The notes: generated from the sequence alone by a model not told the origin. A DNA stretch of 64,000 nucleotides from Niveibacterium terrae (GCF_048213115.1 NZ_CP172404.1:3916236-3980235), one strand, 5' to 3'; shown: positions 34,396 to 43,716, counted from the stretch's first letter. A program made the numbers and translations.

Positions 34396-37300
34396 TCAGC
34401 TCGCCCTTGCGGCGAGGAAGGCTTTCAGGGCTCGCCCGGTGTGGGTCTTCGCCTTGACGCACTTATCCACAGGCCCCGCGAAGACGATCTCGCCACCGGC
34501 GTCTCCGCCTTCGGGGCCGAGGTCCACGATCCAATCGGCCTCGGCCATCACGTCGAGGTCGTGCTCGATCACCAGCACCGTGTTGCCAGCGTCGACGAGC
34601 CGATGCAGCACGACGATCAGCTTCTCGACGTCGGCCATGTGCAGGCCCACGGTCGGTTCGTCGAGCACGTAGAGCGTGTGCGGAGTCCGGGCGCGTGCTC
34701 GCGCGGCGGGGTCGGTCTTTACTTTCACAAGTTCGGTGACGAGCTTGATCCGCTGCGCCTCGCCCCCCGACAGCGTCGGCGAGGGCTGGCCCAGGGTCAG
34801 GTAGCCGAGGCCGACATCCTGCAAGAGCTTGAGCGGGTGGGCGATGGCCGGGTGGGCCGCGAAGAATTCGACCGCGTCGTCGACCTCCATCGCCAGCACG
34901 TCGGCGATGCTCCTGCCCTGCCAGGTCGCGGTCAGCGTCTCGGTGTTGAAGCGGGCGCCATTGCAGACGTCGCAGAGGACTTTGACGTCGGGCAGGAAGC
35001 TCATCTCGACGGTCTTCATGCCCTGACCGTCGCAGGCATCGCAGCGGCCACCGGAGGTGTTGAACGAGAAGCGGCCCGGCGCCCAACCGCGCAGCCTTGA
35101 AGTCTCCGAATCCGCATAGAGCTTGCGGATCGCGTCCCAGAAGCCGATGTAGGTGGCCGGGCAGGAGCGCGGAGTCTTGCCGATCGGCGTCTGGTCGACT
35201 TCGAGCACGCGGCCGACCGCCTCCCAGCCGCGGATAGAGGAACAGCCGTGAAGCTGTGGCTTCGCGCCCTTCTTGCGCCCGACCGGCGACTCGGCGTTGA
35301 CCAGGCGGCGCAGGTTCGCGTGCAGCACATCGCGGGCCAGAGTCGATTTGCCCGAGCCCGACACGCCGGTCACGACGATCAGCCGCCCCAGCGGGATCCC
35401 GGTGGAGACGTCCTTCAGATTGTGCAGCGAAGCGCCTTCGACCGAAATCATCGGCGTGTCCGCCTCAAGCGCGCGCGGCGGATGGACCGGGTGGACGAGG
35501 GGCGATCTCAGGGTACGGCCGGTCACCGAGGCTTCGGTCGCGATCAAATCCTCGACCCGGCCTTCGGCAACGATGGCCCCGCCCCGGGTTCCGGCGCCGG
35601 GGCCGATGTCGATCACGTGATCGGCGCGGCGGATCGTCTCCTCGTCGTGTTCGACGACGACAACCGTGTTGCCCTTCTCCTCGAGCGCGTGCAGCGTGTC
35701 GAGCAGAAGGCTGTTGTCGCGCGGGTGAAGGCCGATCGACGGTTCGTCGAGCACATAACAGACTCCACGCAGGTTCGTGCCGAGCTGGGCGGCGAGCCGG
35801 ATCCGCTGCGCCTCCCCGCCTGAGAGCGTCGGCGCAGCGCGGTCCAGCGCGAGGTAGCCAAGGCCCACGTCTTTCAGGAAAGCGAGGCGGGACTTGAGCT
35901 CGGCGACGATGTCGCGGCCGATCTCGGCTTCGCGCCCGGCGAGCTTCAGCGAGCCCACCCAGTCGGCGAGGCCGGCGACCGACAAATGCGCATAGTCGGC
36001 GATGCTCTGCTCGCGATAGCGAACCGCCAGCGCAGTCGGGTTCAGCCGTGCGCCGGCGCAGCACGCGCAGACCTCCTCGGGTGCTTCGTCCTCGGCGTCG
36101 CCTTCGTAGTGCAGGCCGGTGAACTCGGCCGCGGTCGCGTCGCCATCGGGGTCGCGCAGCGCATCGCGCAACCACTTGGGCAGTGTGTGGCCAGTGCCCA
36201 TGCAGTCGGGACACCAGCCGTGCTTCGAGTTGTACGAGAACAACCGCGGATCGAGCTCGGGGAAGCTGGTGCCGCAGGCGGGGCAGGCACGTTTGGTCGA
36301 AAAGACCACCGTGTCGCCGCCAGCGAGCAGATGCAGAACCCCTTTGCCGAACTCCAGCGCCTTCGCGAGTGCTTCGCGCAACTCGGCCTCGCTGCGCGCC
36401 GCGATTTTCAGCGTCGCGACCGGCAGCTCGATCACATGTTCCTTGAAGCGATCGAGGCGCGGCCAGGGCTTGGTCGGCAGCAGCTCGCCGTCGACCCTGA
36501 GCTGTGGATAAGCCTTACCGGCCGCCCACTTCGCAAGATCGGTGTAGAGGCCTTTGCGGTTCATCACCAGCGGCGCGGCCAGCGTGACTTCGCGCCCCTT
36601 GTAGTCGCGCAGCAGACGGGCGGCGATCGCGTCCATCGATTGAGGTTCGATCGCGGCGCCGCAGTCCGGACAGTGCTGGGTGCCCAGCTTCACGAACATC
36701 AGGCGCAGGAAGTGGTGGATTTCGGTCAGCGTGCCGACCGTGCTCTTGCGTCCGCCCCGGCTGGTCCGCTGCTCGATCGCGACGGTCGGCGGAATACCCA
36801 GCACCGCATCGACATCGGGCTTCGCGGCCGGCTGGACGAACTGCCGCGCGTAGGCATTCAGCGATTCGAGATAGCGGCGCTGACCTTCGTTGAAGACGAT
36901 GTCGAAGGCGAGCGTCGATTTTCCCGAGCCGGACACGCCGGTGACGACCGTGAAGCGGTGGTGCGGGATTTCGACCGACAGATTCTTCAGATTGTGCTCG
37001 CGCGCCCGAACGACGCCGATCGCATCGCGCCGGGCCGGCAGATAGCGGTGAGAAGGCTCGGCGGCGAGCAGCGCTTCGCCGTCGTTGGCCGCCGCGTAGC
37101 TTTCGATACGCCTGATGGCGGGCTCGGCAAGGCGGGCGAGGTAGTCGGCGAGCGCCACTCCGGTATGGGTGCTCGACTCACGCAAAGTCGCCGGCGTGCC
37201 TTCAAAGACGATAGATCCGCCTTCGTCCCCGCCTTCGGGACCCAGGTCGATGACCCAATCGGCGGCGGCGATCACGTCGAGGTTGTGCTCGATCACGAGC

Positions 37301-40062
37301 ACCGAATGGCCGGCGTCGACGAGTTTCGAGAGCGCGCGGAGCAGCTTCGCGACGTCGTCGAAGTGCAGGCCGGTGGTCGGCTCGTCGAACAGAAAGAGCA
37401 GGTGATCATTGAGAACGGTCTTTTTCTTCGTTCCCTTCCGGTGCAAGGCCTCGGCGGTCTGGGCCAGGTGACCGGCGAGCTTCAGACGTTGGGCTTCGCC
37501 GCCCGACAGGGTCGGAACCGGCTGGCCCAGGGTCAGGTAGTCGAGGCCGACATCGACCAGCGGCTGCAGCGCCCGGACGAGCTCGCCCTGATCGGCGAAG
37601 AACTCCAGCGCCTCGGCGACCGTCATCTCCAGCACATCGGCGATCGATTTGCCACCGAGCCTCACTTCCAGCACTTCGGCGCGGAAGCGGCGGCCGTCAC
37701 AGTCCGGGCAGCGGATATAGACGTCGGACAGGAACTGCATCTCGACGTGCTCGAAGCCGTTGCCGCCGCAGGTCGGACAGCGGCCGTCGCCGGCATTGAA
37801 CGAGAAAGTGCCGGCCGAATAGCCGCGCTGTGCGGCTTCGGGCAGCGCCGCGAAGCGCTTGCGGATCGCATCGAAGGCGCCGACATAGCTGGCCGGGTTC
37901 GAGCGGGTCGTCTTGCCGATCTGGGTCTGGTCGACCATGACGACGCCGGTGATCTCGCCGACGCCAGCCAGCGCCTCGAACTCGCCCGGCGCTTCGCTCG
38001 CCTGACCAAAGTGCTTCTGCAGCGCGGGATAAAGCACATCCTGGATCAGCGTCGATTTGCCCGAGCCGGACACTCCGGTCACGACGACGAGGCGGTGCTG
38101 GGGCAGCGAGAGCGCATCGCCGCGCAGGTTGTTCGCCCGCGCACCGACGAGGCTCAAGCGCGGCGTCCATTCGGCGACGGGTCGCGGCACGAGGCCCGCA
38201 TCGACGCGGCGCTGACCACCCAGATACTGGGCGGTCAGCGTGTCGGAGCGGGCGCGCAACTCGTCCGGCGTGCCCCAGAACACGATATTTCCGCCCTGTT
38301 TGCCGGGACCCGGACCGATGTCGAGGATGTGGTCGGCCGCGAACATCACGGCCGGATCGTGTTCGACGACGACCAGCGAGTTGCCGGCGTCGCGCAGCCG
38401 GCGCATCACCGCGTTGATCCGCTCCATGTCGCGCGGGTGCAGGCCGATCGACGGTTCGTCGAGCACGAACAGCGTATTGACCAGCGAAGTACCCAGAGCG
38501 GTCGTCAAATTGATCCGCTGCACTTCGCCGCCGGATAGGGTGCGGCTCTGCCGGTCCAGCGTCAGGTAGGCGAGGCCCACTTCGCAGAGGTAGCGCAGAC
38601 GACCGCGGATCTCGCCGAGCAGCTGCTCGGTCGCCTGAGTCTGCAGACCGGGCAGTTCGAGCGTGTCAAAGAAGGCCTTCGCGCGGGCGATCGGCAGCTG
38701 CATCACGTCGTGCAGGCAGAGGCCGGGCAGAGCGTTGAAAGCCTCCGGGCGGATGGAGACTCCGCGCGGGCGGAAACGCTGAAGATTCGGAGTCAGAGCC
38801 CGATCGGCTTCGTCCTTTGAGCCGACCCGCCAGAGCAGCGATTCGGTCTTTAGCCGCGCGCCACCGCAGGTCGTGCAGGGCGTGTAGGCCCGATAGCGCG
38901 ACAGCAGCACGCGGATGTGCATCTTGTAGGCCTTGGTTTCCAGCCAGTCGAAAAAGTGGCGCACGCCATACCACTTGCCCGGCCAGGACTTGTCCCAGTT
39001 CACCCAGCCCTCGTCGCCCTCGAAGACCCAACGCCGGTCTTCCTCGGGCAGATCGCGCCAGGCGATGTCCATCGCGACGCCGCGCTTCTTCGCGAACTTC
39101 GCGAGGTCGATCTGGCATTCCTTGAAGCTCTCGGTCTGCCAGGGCTTGATCGCGCCGTCCTTCAGCGACTTGCCCTCGTCGGGGATGATCAGTCCGGCAT
39201 CGATGCCGATCACCCGGCCGAAGCCGCGACAGGCTTCGCAGGCGCCGACCGGGCTGTTGAACGAGAAATGGGCAGGAGTCGGTTCCGCATAGGCGATGTC
39301 GCAGTCAGCGCAGTGCAGACCGGACGAAAACTTCCAGACTCCTTCACGCTCGGAGGGTTCCAGGATCTCCCCGCCGACGTGGACCTCAAGCTTCCCGTTC
39401 GCGAGCCTCAGCGCCGCTTCGAGCGCCTCGTTGACGCGCGAGGCTTCGGCGTTTGAAAAGCGGAAGCGGTCGACGACGACCGCCATCGTCTTCTCGCCGA
39501 TCGCCTGCATCCGCGCATAACCCTGGGCTTCGAGCGCTGCGCGGATCTCGTCGACGCCAAAGTTGGCCGGGATCGCGACCGGCGCGACGATCGCGAGGCG
39601 GGGATCCCCGCTCGCGCTGCGCGCCGCGATCGCCGCGGCGATCGTCTCCGGCGTGTCGCGGCGCACCGGCTGGCCGCACTGGCGGCAGTGCAGGTGGCCG
39701 CAGCGCGCGAAGAGCAGCTTCAGGTGATCGTTCAGCTCGGTCATCGTACCGACCGTCGAGCGCGAAGTGCGGACCGGGTTGGTCTGGTCGATCGCGATCG
39801 CCGGCGGCACGCCGTCTATCCGGTCGACCTGGGGCTTGTCCATCCGGTCGAGGAACTGCCGCGCATAGGGCGAAAAGGTCTCGACGTAGCGCCTCTGCCC
39901 CTCCGCATACAAGGTATCGAAGACCAGCGAACTCTTGCCCGAACCGGATGGCCCGGTCACGACGATCAGCTCGCCGGTGGGCAGATTCAGGTCGAGGTTC
40001 TTCAGGTTGTTCTGCCGCGCGCCGCGGATCTGTATCGTCGATTTTGAATCGGGACGGGTCAT
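34396..40062 (-). CDS. uvrA: tandem-fused excinuclease ABC subunit A
   Basis: About 1888 residues, twice the usual UvrA. Each half has two ABC ATPase units: Walker A GPSGSGKSSL once and GVSGSGKSTL three times, four LSGGEAQR or LSGGEVQR signatures, and zinc modules such as CGHLHCRQCG and CPTCGGNGFEHVEMQF in the first half, CPDCGAAI and CDACDGQGMKTVEMSF in the second. UvrA finds bulky DNA damage in nucleotide excision repair and loads UvrB; normally two single-length chains dimerise, here a covalent dimer is encoded. Double-length UvrA proteins are known in beta- and gammaproteobacteria. ATG 40062 (MTRPDSKSTIQIRG) matches the usual short N-terminus; the frame extends 11 codons more. Confidence 0.95.
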   Translation of the reverse strand: MTRPDSKSTIQIRGARQNNLKNLDLNLPTGELIVVTGPSGSGKSSLVFDTLYAEGQRRYVETFSPYARQFLDRMDKPQVDRIDGVPPAIAIDQTNPVRTSRSTVGTMTELNDHLKLLFARCGHLHCRQCGQPVRRDTPETIAAAIAARSASGDPRLAIVAPVAIPANFGVDEIRAALEAQGYARMQAIGEKTMAVVVDRFRFSNAEASRVNEALEAALRLANGKLEVHVGGEILEPSEREGVWKFSSGLHCADCDIAYAEPTPAHFSFNSPVGACEACRGFGRVIGIDAGLIIPDEGKSLKDGAIKPWQTESFKECQIDLAKFAKKRGVAMDIAWRDLPEEDRRWVFEGDEGWVNWDKSWPGKWYGVRHFFDWLETKAYKMHIRVLLSRYRAYTPCTTCGGARLKTESLLWRVGSKDEADRALTPNLQRFRPRGVSIRPEAFNALPGLCLHDVMQLPIARAKAFFDTLELPGLQTQATEQLLGEIRGRLRYLCEVGLAYLTLDRQSRTLSGGEVQRINLTTALGTSLVNTLFVLDEPSIGLHPRDMERINAVMRRLRDAGNSLVVVEHDPAVMFAADHILDIGPGPGKQGGNIVFWGTPDELRARSDTLTAQYLGGQRRVDAGLVPRPVAEWTPRLSLVGARANNLRGDALSLPQHRLVVVTGVSGSGKSTLIQDVLYPALQKHFGQASEAPGEFEALAGVGEITGVVMVDQTQIGKTTRSNPASYVGAFDAIRKRFAALPEAAQRGYSAGTFSFNAGDGRCPTCGGNGFEHVEMQFLSDVYIRCPDCDGRRFRAEVLEVRLGGKSIADVLEMTVAEALEFFADQGELVRALQPLVDVGLDYLTLGQPVPTLSGGEAQRLKLAGHLAQTAEALHRKGTKKKTVLNDHLLFLFDEPTTGLHFDDVAKLLRALSKLVDAGHSVLVIEHNLDVIAAADWVIDLGPEGGDEGGSIVFEGTPATLRESSTHTGVALADYLARLAEPAIRRIESYAAANDGEALLAAEPSHRYLPARRDAIGVVRAREHNLKNLSVEIPHHRFTVVTGVSGSGKSTLAFDIVFNEGQRRYLESLNAYARQFVQPAAKPDVDAVLGIPPTVAIEQRTSRGGRKSTVGTLTEIHHFLRLMFVKLGTQHCPDCGAAIEPQSMDAIAARLLRDYKGREVTLAAPLVMNRKGLYTDLAKWAAGKAYPQLRVDGELLPTKPWPRLDRFKEHVIELPVATLKIAARSEAELREALAKALEFGKGVLHLLAGGDTVVFSTKRACPACGTSFPELDPRLFSYNSKHGWCPDCMGTGHTLPKWLRDALRDPDGDATAAEFTGLHYEGDAEDEAPEEVCACCAGARLNPTALAVRYREQSIADYAHLSVAGLADWVGSLKLAGREAEIGRDIVAELKSRLAFLKDVGLGYLALDRAAPTLSGGEAQRIRLAAQLGTNLRGVCYVLDEPSIGLHPRDNSLLLDTLHALEEKGNTVVVVEHDEETIRRADHVIDIGPGAGTRGGAIVAEGRVEDLIATEASVTGRTLRSPLVHPVHPPRALEADTPMISVEGASLHNLKDVSTGIPLGRLIVVTGVSGSGKSTLARDVLHANLRRLVNAESPVGRKKGAKPQLHGCSSIRGWEAVGRVLEVDQTPIGKTPRSCPATYIGFWDAIRKLYADSETSRLRGWAPGRFSFNTSGGRCDACDGQGMKTVEMSFLPDVKVLCDVCNGARFNTETLTATWQGRSIADVLAMEVDDAVEFFAAHPAIAHPLKLLQDVGLGYLTLGQPSPTLSGGEAQRIKLVTELVKVKTDPAARARARTPHTLYVLDEPTVGLHMADVEKLIVVLHRLVDAGNTVLVIEHDLDVMAEADWIVDLGPEGGDAGGEIVFAGPVDKCVKAKTHTGRALKAFLAARAS

Positions 40063-40123
40063 CTTGATTGCCTGACAGTGCCAGAGCGGCAGCATACCAC
40101 TGTATATAAGTTCAGTCCCGCGT

Positions 40124-40525
40124 TCAGCCGCGCGGAACTCCCGCTTGCGCAGGCCCTCCCGGCTTCTCGGCGATGTCGGCGCGGGCCAGGAAAAGAGCCG
40201 TCTTTCCTTCCTGGACTTCGGCGAGCATCTTCAGCTTCGCGAGCTTCTTCAGGTCGGCACGCGCGGTGTTTTCGGTCACGTCGAAGTCATTGGCAACTTC
40301 CTTGACCATGAATGCCCGCCCAGGGTGACGGATCGCCTTTCTTAGAAGCTGTCCCTGCCGGAAGTTCAACTGATTCTGGATTCCTGTCGCGTCCAGCCAC
40401 TGCATCAGCTCGTAGAACTCGCGGCGTTTGCACTCGATATGGGCAAGAAAGGAATCGATGAGGGCTAGCGCTGAGCTTGAGCATGTAATTACATCGATGG
40501 TCAGGTCGCACATCCCCGGCGTCAA
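40124..40525 (-). CDS. HTH fragment resembling the C-terminal part of a Fic-family protein
   Basis: 133 residues from a TTG; ATG 40513 is also possible. Residues 25-125 (ALIDSFLAHIECKRREFYEL, LNFRQGQLLRKAIRHPGRAF, EVANDFDVTENTARADLKKL) look like the helical linker and winged helix that end many Fic adenylyltransferases. The Fic core with HPFxxGNG is absent, and the open frame stops 36 nt before the TTG. Probably a remnant or a stand-alone regulator derived from it. It overlaps the region that should carry the promoter of the divergent ferredoxin gene, so it might regulate it. Start and status uncertain. Confidence 0.5.
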   Translation of the reverse strand: MTPGMCDLTIDVITCSSSALALIDSFLAHIECKRREFYELMQWLDATGIQNQLNFRQGQLLRKAIRHPGRAFMVKEVANDFDVTENTARADLKKLAKLKMLAEVQEGKTALFLARADIAEKPGGPAQAGVPRG

Positions 40526-40582
40526 GCTGAAGGGCTGAATCGACCGGGTTGGCGCGATAATGCTCCTTTACCGGAGGCAAGC

Positions 40583-40894
40583 ATGAGCTACTTCGAACAC
40601 CACGTTTTCTTCTGCTGCAACCAGCGCCCCGAGGACGAAGCCTGCTGTGCGAAACACGGCGCCCAGGAACTGCAAGCCTATGCGAAGAGTCGGATCAAGG
40701 CCCTGGGGCTGGACGGAGCCGGGAAGATCCGGATCAACAAGGCCGGCTGCCTCGGGCGCTGCGATGAAGGTCCGGTTCTGGTCGTCTATCCGGAAGGCGT
40801 CTGGTATACCTTCATCGATCAGGAAGACATCGACGAGATCATCGACAGCCATCTCGTCGGCGGGAAAATCGTCGAAAGGCTCAAGCTCGCATGA
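40583..40894 (+). CDS. thioredoxin-like [2Fe-2S] ferredoxin
   Basis: 103 residues. The Cys pattern FFCCNQRPEDEACC and AGCLGRCDEGPVLVVYPEGV fits thioredoxin-fold 2Fe-2S ferredoxins related to the NuoE C-terminal domain and Shethna-type proteins (two Cys in an N-terminal C-x10-12-C, two in C-x3-C). Electron partner unknown. A clear ribosome site GGAGG lies 6 nt before ATG 40583. The stop overlaps the next start (ATGA), so it is coupled to the hydrolase gene. A GATAAT sequence at 40556-40561 is a possible -10 box. Confidence 0.9.
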   Translation: MSYFEHHVFFCCNQRPEDEACCAKHGAQELQAYAKSRIKALGLDGAGKIRINKAGCLGRCDEGPVLVVYPEGVWYTFIDQEDIDEIIDSHLVGGKIVERLKLA

Positions 40895-41532
40895 ACAAGG
40901 CATTGCCCACCGAAACCCTGACGATAGACGGCCCGGCCGGCGCGATCGAAGTGCTGCGCGACGCGCCCGAGTGCGTGCAGGGCATCGCGATCGTCGCCCA
41001 TCCGCACCCGCTCTTCGGCGGCGCGAACACGAACAAGGTGACCTATACGCTCGCGAAGACGCTGCGCGATCTGGGCTATTGCGCGCTGCGGCCGAACTTT
41101 CGCGGCGTAGGCGCCAGCGCCGGAACCCACGACAACGGAGTCGGCGAGACCGAGGATCTGCTGGCGCTGATCGCGTGGGCGAAGAACGCCTACGGCGATG
41201 CGCCGATCGTGCTGGCCGGCTTCTCTTTCGGCGCCTTCGTTCAGGCCAGGGTCGCGAAGCGGCTCGCCGATGCGGGCTGTCCCGCCCGACGGCTGATCCT
41301 GGTCGGCACCGCTTCCGGCTTCATCGAAGGCGCCCGCCACTACGAGACCGAGGCGGTGGCCGCTGACACGATCGTGATCCACGGCAGCCGCGATCAGGTC
41401 GTGCCGCTCGCCAACGTGCTAGCCTGGGCCGAACCCTTGAACCTCCCAGTCGTCGTGATCCCCGGTTCCGACCATTTCTTCCACGCGCGCCTCGGCATGC
41501 TGCGCGAGATCATCGAGCGGGCCTGGCGCTAG
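40891..41532 (+). CDS. small alpha/beta hydrolase
   Basis: 213 residues. Strand-loop AIVAHPHPLFGGANTNKVTY, nucleophile elbow LAGFSFGAFVQ (Ser), acid loop VIHGSRDQVVPLANVL (Asp) and GSDHFFHARL (His) form a complete triad. The HPHPxxGG...N.V..L motif is typical of a family of bacterial hydrolases annotated as CocE/YtmA-like or dienelactone-hydrolase-like; the substrate is unknown. The second gene of a coupled ferredoxin-hydrolase-FUSC-GST run in which each gene overlaps or nearly touches the next. Confidence 0.87.
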   Translation: MNKALPTETLTIDGPAGAIEVLRDAPECVQGIAIVAHPHPLFGGANTNKVTYTLAKTLRDLGYCALRPNFRGVGASAGTHDNGVGETEDLLALIAWAKNAYGDAPIVLAGFSFGAFVQARVAKRLADAGCPARRLILVGTASGFIEGARHYETEAVAADTIVIHGSRDQVVPLANVLAWAEPLNLPVVVIPGSDHFFHARLGMLREIIERAWR

Positions 41533-41555
41533 CGCGGGTCGGCAAGGAGTCCGCG

Positions 41556-42605
41556 TTGTTCCATCCCGCCCTTTCCCTCGAAAACCAGCCGATCAACCGC
41601 CGCAAGCTGGTCCGCGCAGTGATCGCGGTCGGCCTGCCGATGGCGATCGCGCTGGCCCGCAACGAGTTCCTGCCCGCCGTCTATGGCGCGATCGCGGGCT
41701 TCTACACGCTCTTCGTCGACTACGGCGGCTCGATCTACGAGCGGATCGCCGCAATCCTGTACATGACGGTCGGCATGCTGCTGGCGGGCATCGCCGGGGT
41801 CGTCGGGCACTGGGTTCCCGGCGCGCCGCTGATCCTGCTGCTCGGTTTCGCGAGCCTGGCTGGCTGGCTTCAGGGGGCGGGGACTTCGGTCGAATTCATC
41901 GGCAAATACTGGCTGCTCGCCTTCCTGTTCGGCGACGGCACGCCCGACCTGCCGCCGATTGCCGGCACCTACCTGATCCTGGGTGGGGTGGCCGGTGCGC
42001 TGGCAGTGCTGCTCGACCGGCTGGTGACCCGCAGCAGCGAAATCCAGTCCGCACCGATGCTGGCCGATGCGGCGCGCAACCTGTTGCGCCGCCGGCACAA
42101 CAACGGGGTTTTCTCGTTCTACTTTGCGACGATGGTCGTGGTCGGCTACATCCTCGGCCACACCTTAGGCCTCGCCCGGCCCTACTGGGTGCCGCTGACG
42201 ATCGTCATCGTCACGGTCTATGACCCGCACCACAGCGTGCACAGGCTGATCCAGAGGCTGGCCGGATCGATCTTCGGCGCGATCCTCGGCGGCCTGGTCG
42301 TCCACTACATCCATGCCGACTGGGCTCTGGCCCTGACCGTGACCTTGCTGGCGGTTCTGACTCCGGTCGCCCAGACCCGCAACTACTGGGTCGCGGTGAT
42401 CCCGATCACGGCTCTGGTCATGGTGCTGCTGGATCTGGGCATGCCCGAGCAGATTTCCTCGGCGCGCGACTTCACGATCGCCCGCCTCGCCGATTCGGTC
42501 ACCGGTTGCTTCGTCTGCGCGATCGGTGCCCGCATCTATCTGAAGATCCTGCCGCACCTGAAAACCCATCAGCGCGGACAGTCCAAGACAGGGAGTCATC
42601 CATGA
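41556..42605 (+). CDS. FUSC-family inner-membrane transporter
   Basis: 349 residues with about ten hydrophobic segments in two clusters, including AVIAVGLPMAIALARNE near the start and the second-half motif PYWVPLTIVIVTVYDPHHSV with RLAGSIFGAILGGLVV, characteristic of FUSC/fusaric-acid-resistance-type exporters of aromatic acids. It lacks the large cytoplasmic domain of AaeB. I chose TTG 41556 because AAGGAG (41544-41549) sits exactly 6 nt upstream; the first ATG in frame lies well inside the first hydrophobic segment. The stop overlaps the GST start in ATGA. Co-expression with a GST and a hydrolase suggests handling of a toxic organic acid. Confidence 0.83.
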   Translation: MFHPALSLENQPINRRKLVRAVIAVGLPMAIALARNEFLPAVYGAIAGFYTLFVDYGGSIYERIAAILYMTVGMLLAGIAGVVGHWVPGAPLILLLGFASLAGWLQGAGTSVEFIGKYWLLAFLFGDGTPDLPPIAGTYLILGGVAGALAVLLDRLVTRSSEIQSAPMLADAARNLLRRRHNNGVFSFYFATMVVVGYILGHTLGLARPYWVPLTIVIVTVYDPHHSVHRLIQRLAGSIFGAILGGLVVHYIHADWALALTVTLLAVLTPVAQTRNYWVAVIPITALVMVLLDLGMPEQISSARDFTIARLADSVTGCFVCAIGARIYLKILPHLKTHQRGQSKTGSHP

Positions 42606-43210
42606 AAGCCATCGTTTCACTGACCAGCCCCTATGCGCGCAAGATCCGCGTGATCCTGCGCGAGAAGAAGCTCGCCTGTGACGAGATCGTCGATCTGCCC
42701 CACGAGCCGACCGCGAAGGTCGGAGAGTTCAACCCTCTGGGCAAGGTGCCGACCCTCGTCACCGACGACGGTGAAGTCTTCTTCGACTCTCCGGTCATCG
42801 CCGAATACCTTGAAACGCTGGCGGTCGAACCGGCCCTGCTGCCGGTCGACCGTCTGGCCGCGGTCCGCGTCAGGCAGATCGAAGCGCTCGCCGACGGCGT
42901 GCTCGACGCGGCAGTGATCGTGCTGCTCGAAGGCCGCCGAGCCCTTGAACAGCAGAGCGAAGCGGTCAAGAACAGGCAGTGGGGCAAGGTCGAAAAAGGC
43001 CTCGCCGCGCTGCAGAAGCTCTGCGAAGGCAAGACCTGGCTCTTCGGCGACACGCTGAGCCTCGCCGACATCGCGGTCGCGGTCATGGTCGGCTGGCTCG
43101 ATGCCCGCTTCGCCGACTACGGCATCGCGAAGCACTATCCGCAGCTCGCGGCCTGGGCTGCACCTCTGCTGGCCAGGCCGTCCTTCCAGGCGACGGTCCC
43201 GGCCGTCTGA
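42602..43210 (+). CDS. glutathione S-transferase
   Basis: 202 residues from ATG 42602. The thioredoxin-like half begins IVSLTSPYARKIRVILREK with Ser9-Pro10 at the glutathione site, then GKVPTLVTDDGEVFFDSPVI (the cis-Pro and the DSP glutathione contact), and an all-helical C-terminal domain ending GDTLSLADIAVAVMVGWLDA with the conserved N-capping Asp. The frame is open upstream inside the FUSC gene, but the GST fold begins here and the start overlaps the FUSC stop. A strong terminator follows, closing the four-gene unit. Confidence 0.93.
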   Translation: MKAIVSLTSPYARKIRVILREKKLACDEIVDLPHEPTAKVGEFNPLGKVPTLVTDDGEVFFDSPVIAEYLETLAVEPALLPVDRLAAVRVRQIEALADGVLDAAVIVLLEGRRALEQQSEAVKNRQWGKVEKGLAALQKLCEGKTWLFGDTLSLADIAVAVMVGWLDARFADYGIAKHYPQLAAWAAPLLARPSFQATVPAV

Positions 43211-43231
43211 AGCGTTCTCACCAGAACGCAA

Positions 43232-43256
43232 AAAGAGGCCGAGCGGCCTCTTTTTT
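43232..43256. terminator. rho-independent terminator, probably bidirectional
   Basis: Stem aaagaggcc (43232-43240) / ggcctcttt (43245-43253), GAGC loop, then a T run to 43256. On the minus strand the A run gives a matching T tail. It ends the ferredoxin-GST operon (plus) and the small 43272-43457 gene (minus). Confidence 0.85.
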
Positions 43257-43271
43257 CATCGATCCCGGGCT

Positions 43272-43457
43272 TCATTCCGCCTGGGTATCTGCGCCTTCCG
43301 GATTGACGGCTTCACCCGCTTCATCCTGTTCGACAGCATTTCCGCCTTCGCCTCCCGCAGCCTTGACGGCGAGCTTGTGCAAGCGCTTTTCTTCCTGCTT
43401 GCGCTTCTTCGCCAGGTCGCGCTGACGTTTTTCGAATTGATAGTTGGGTTTGGCCAA
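43272..43457 (-). CDS. small conserved Lys-rich protein
   Basis: 61 residues, starting AKPNYQFEKRQRDLAKKRKQ after a TTG-encoded Met. GGAGG sits 6 nt before TTG 43457, which fixes the start. The highly basic N-terminal helix and an acidic C-terminal tail are typical of a short protein conserved in betaproteobacteria; no function is known to me. It could bind nucleic acid or ribosomes, but this is a guess from charge alone. Convergent with the GST gene. Confidence 0.8.
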   Translation of the reverse strand: MAKPNYQFEKRQRDLAKKRKQEEKRLHKLAVKAAGGEGGNAVEQDEAGEAVNPEGADTQAE

Positions 43458-43698
43458 GACTTTCCTCCAATCGCGGTGCTGTCGCGGAGCGCGAAGCCTG
43501 GCTTCGCACGATGCCGCACACCGACTGTGAATTTATGCGGATGCCACCAGTATTGAAAAGCTCCAGAGAAGGATCCAGACAAGAATAGCGGTACAACTGA
43601 TCCTGATTGTACCTCGCCGCCGCTCCCGCCCTGACAAAACGCTCACGGCGCATGCCTCCCTCTCCCCCGCTCCGCGCCCCCCAAAAAAAGTCAGCAAA

Positions 43699-43716
43699 GC
43701 TTGTTTAGAAACAAGC
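43699..43716. promoter_or_regulatory. perfect 18-bp inverted repeat upstream of the amylase gene
   Basis: gcttgttt (43699-43706), two-base centre ag, aaacaagc (43709-43716): 8-bp perfect arms. It lies about 180 nt before the amylase ATG in an otherwise gene-free 440-nt gap (43458-43897). Operator-like in size and symmetry (LacI/GntR-style sites look like this), so it may carry carbon-source control of the amylase. Nothing else in the gap is recognisable. Confidence 0.5.

Noticed and set aside
35986..38538. 850-codon plus-strand open frame
   Set aside because: Antisense of uvrA, which has complete ABC and zinc motifs on the minus strand.
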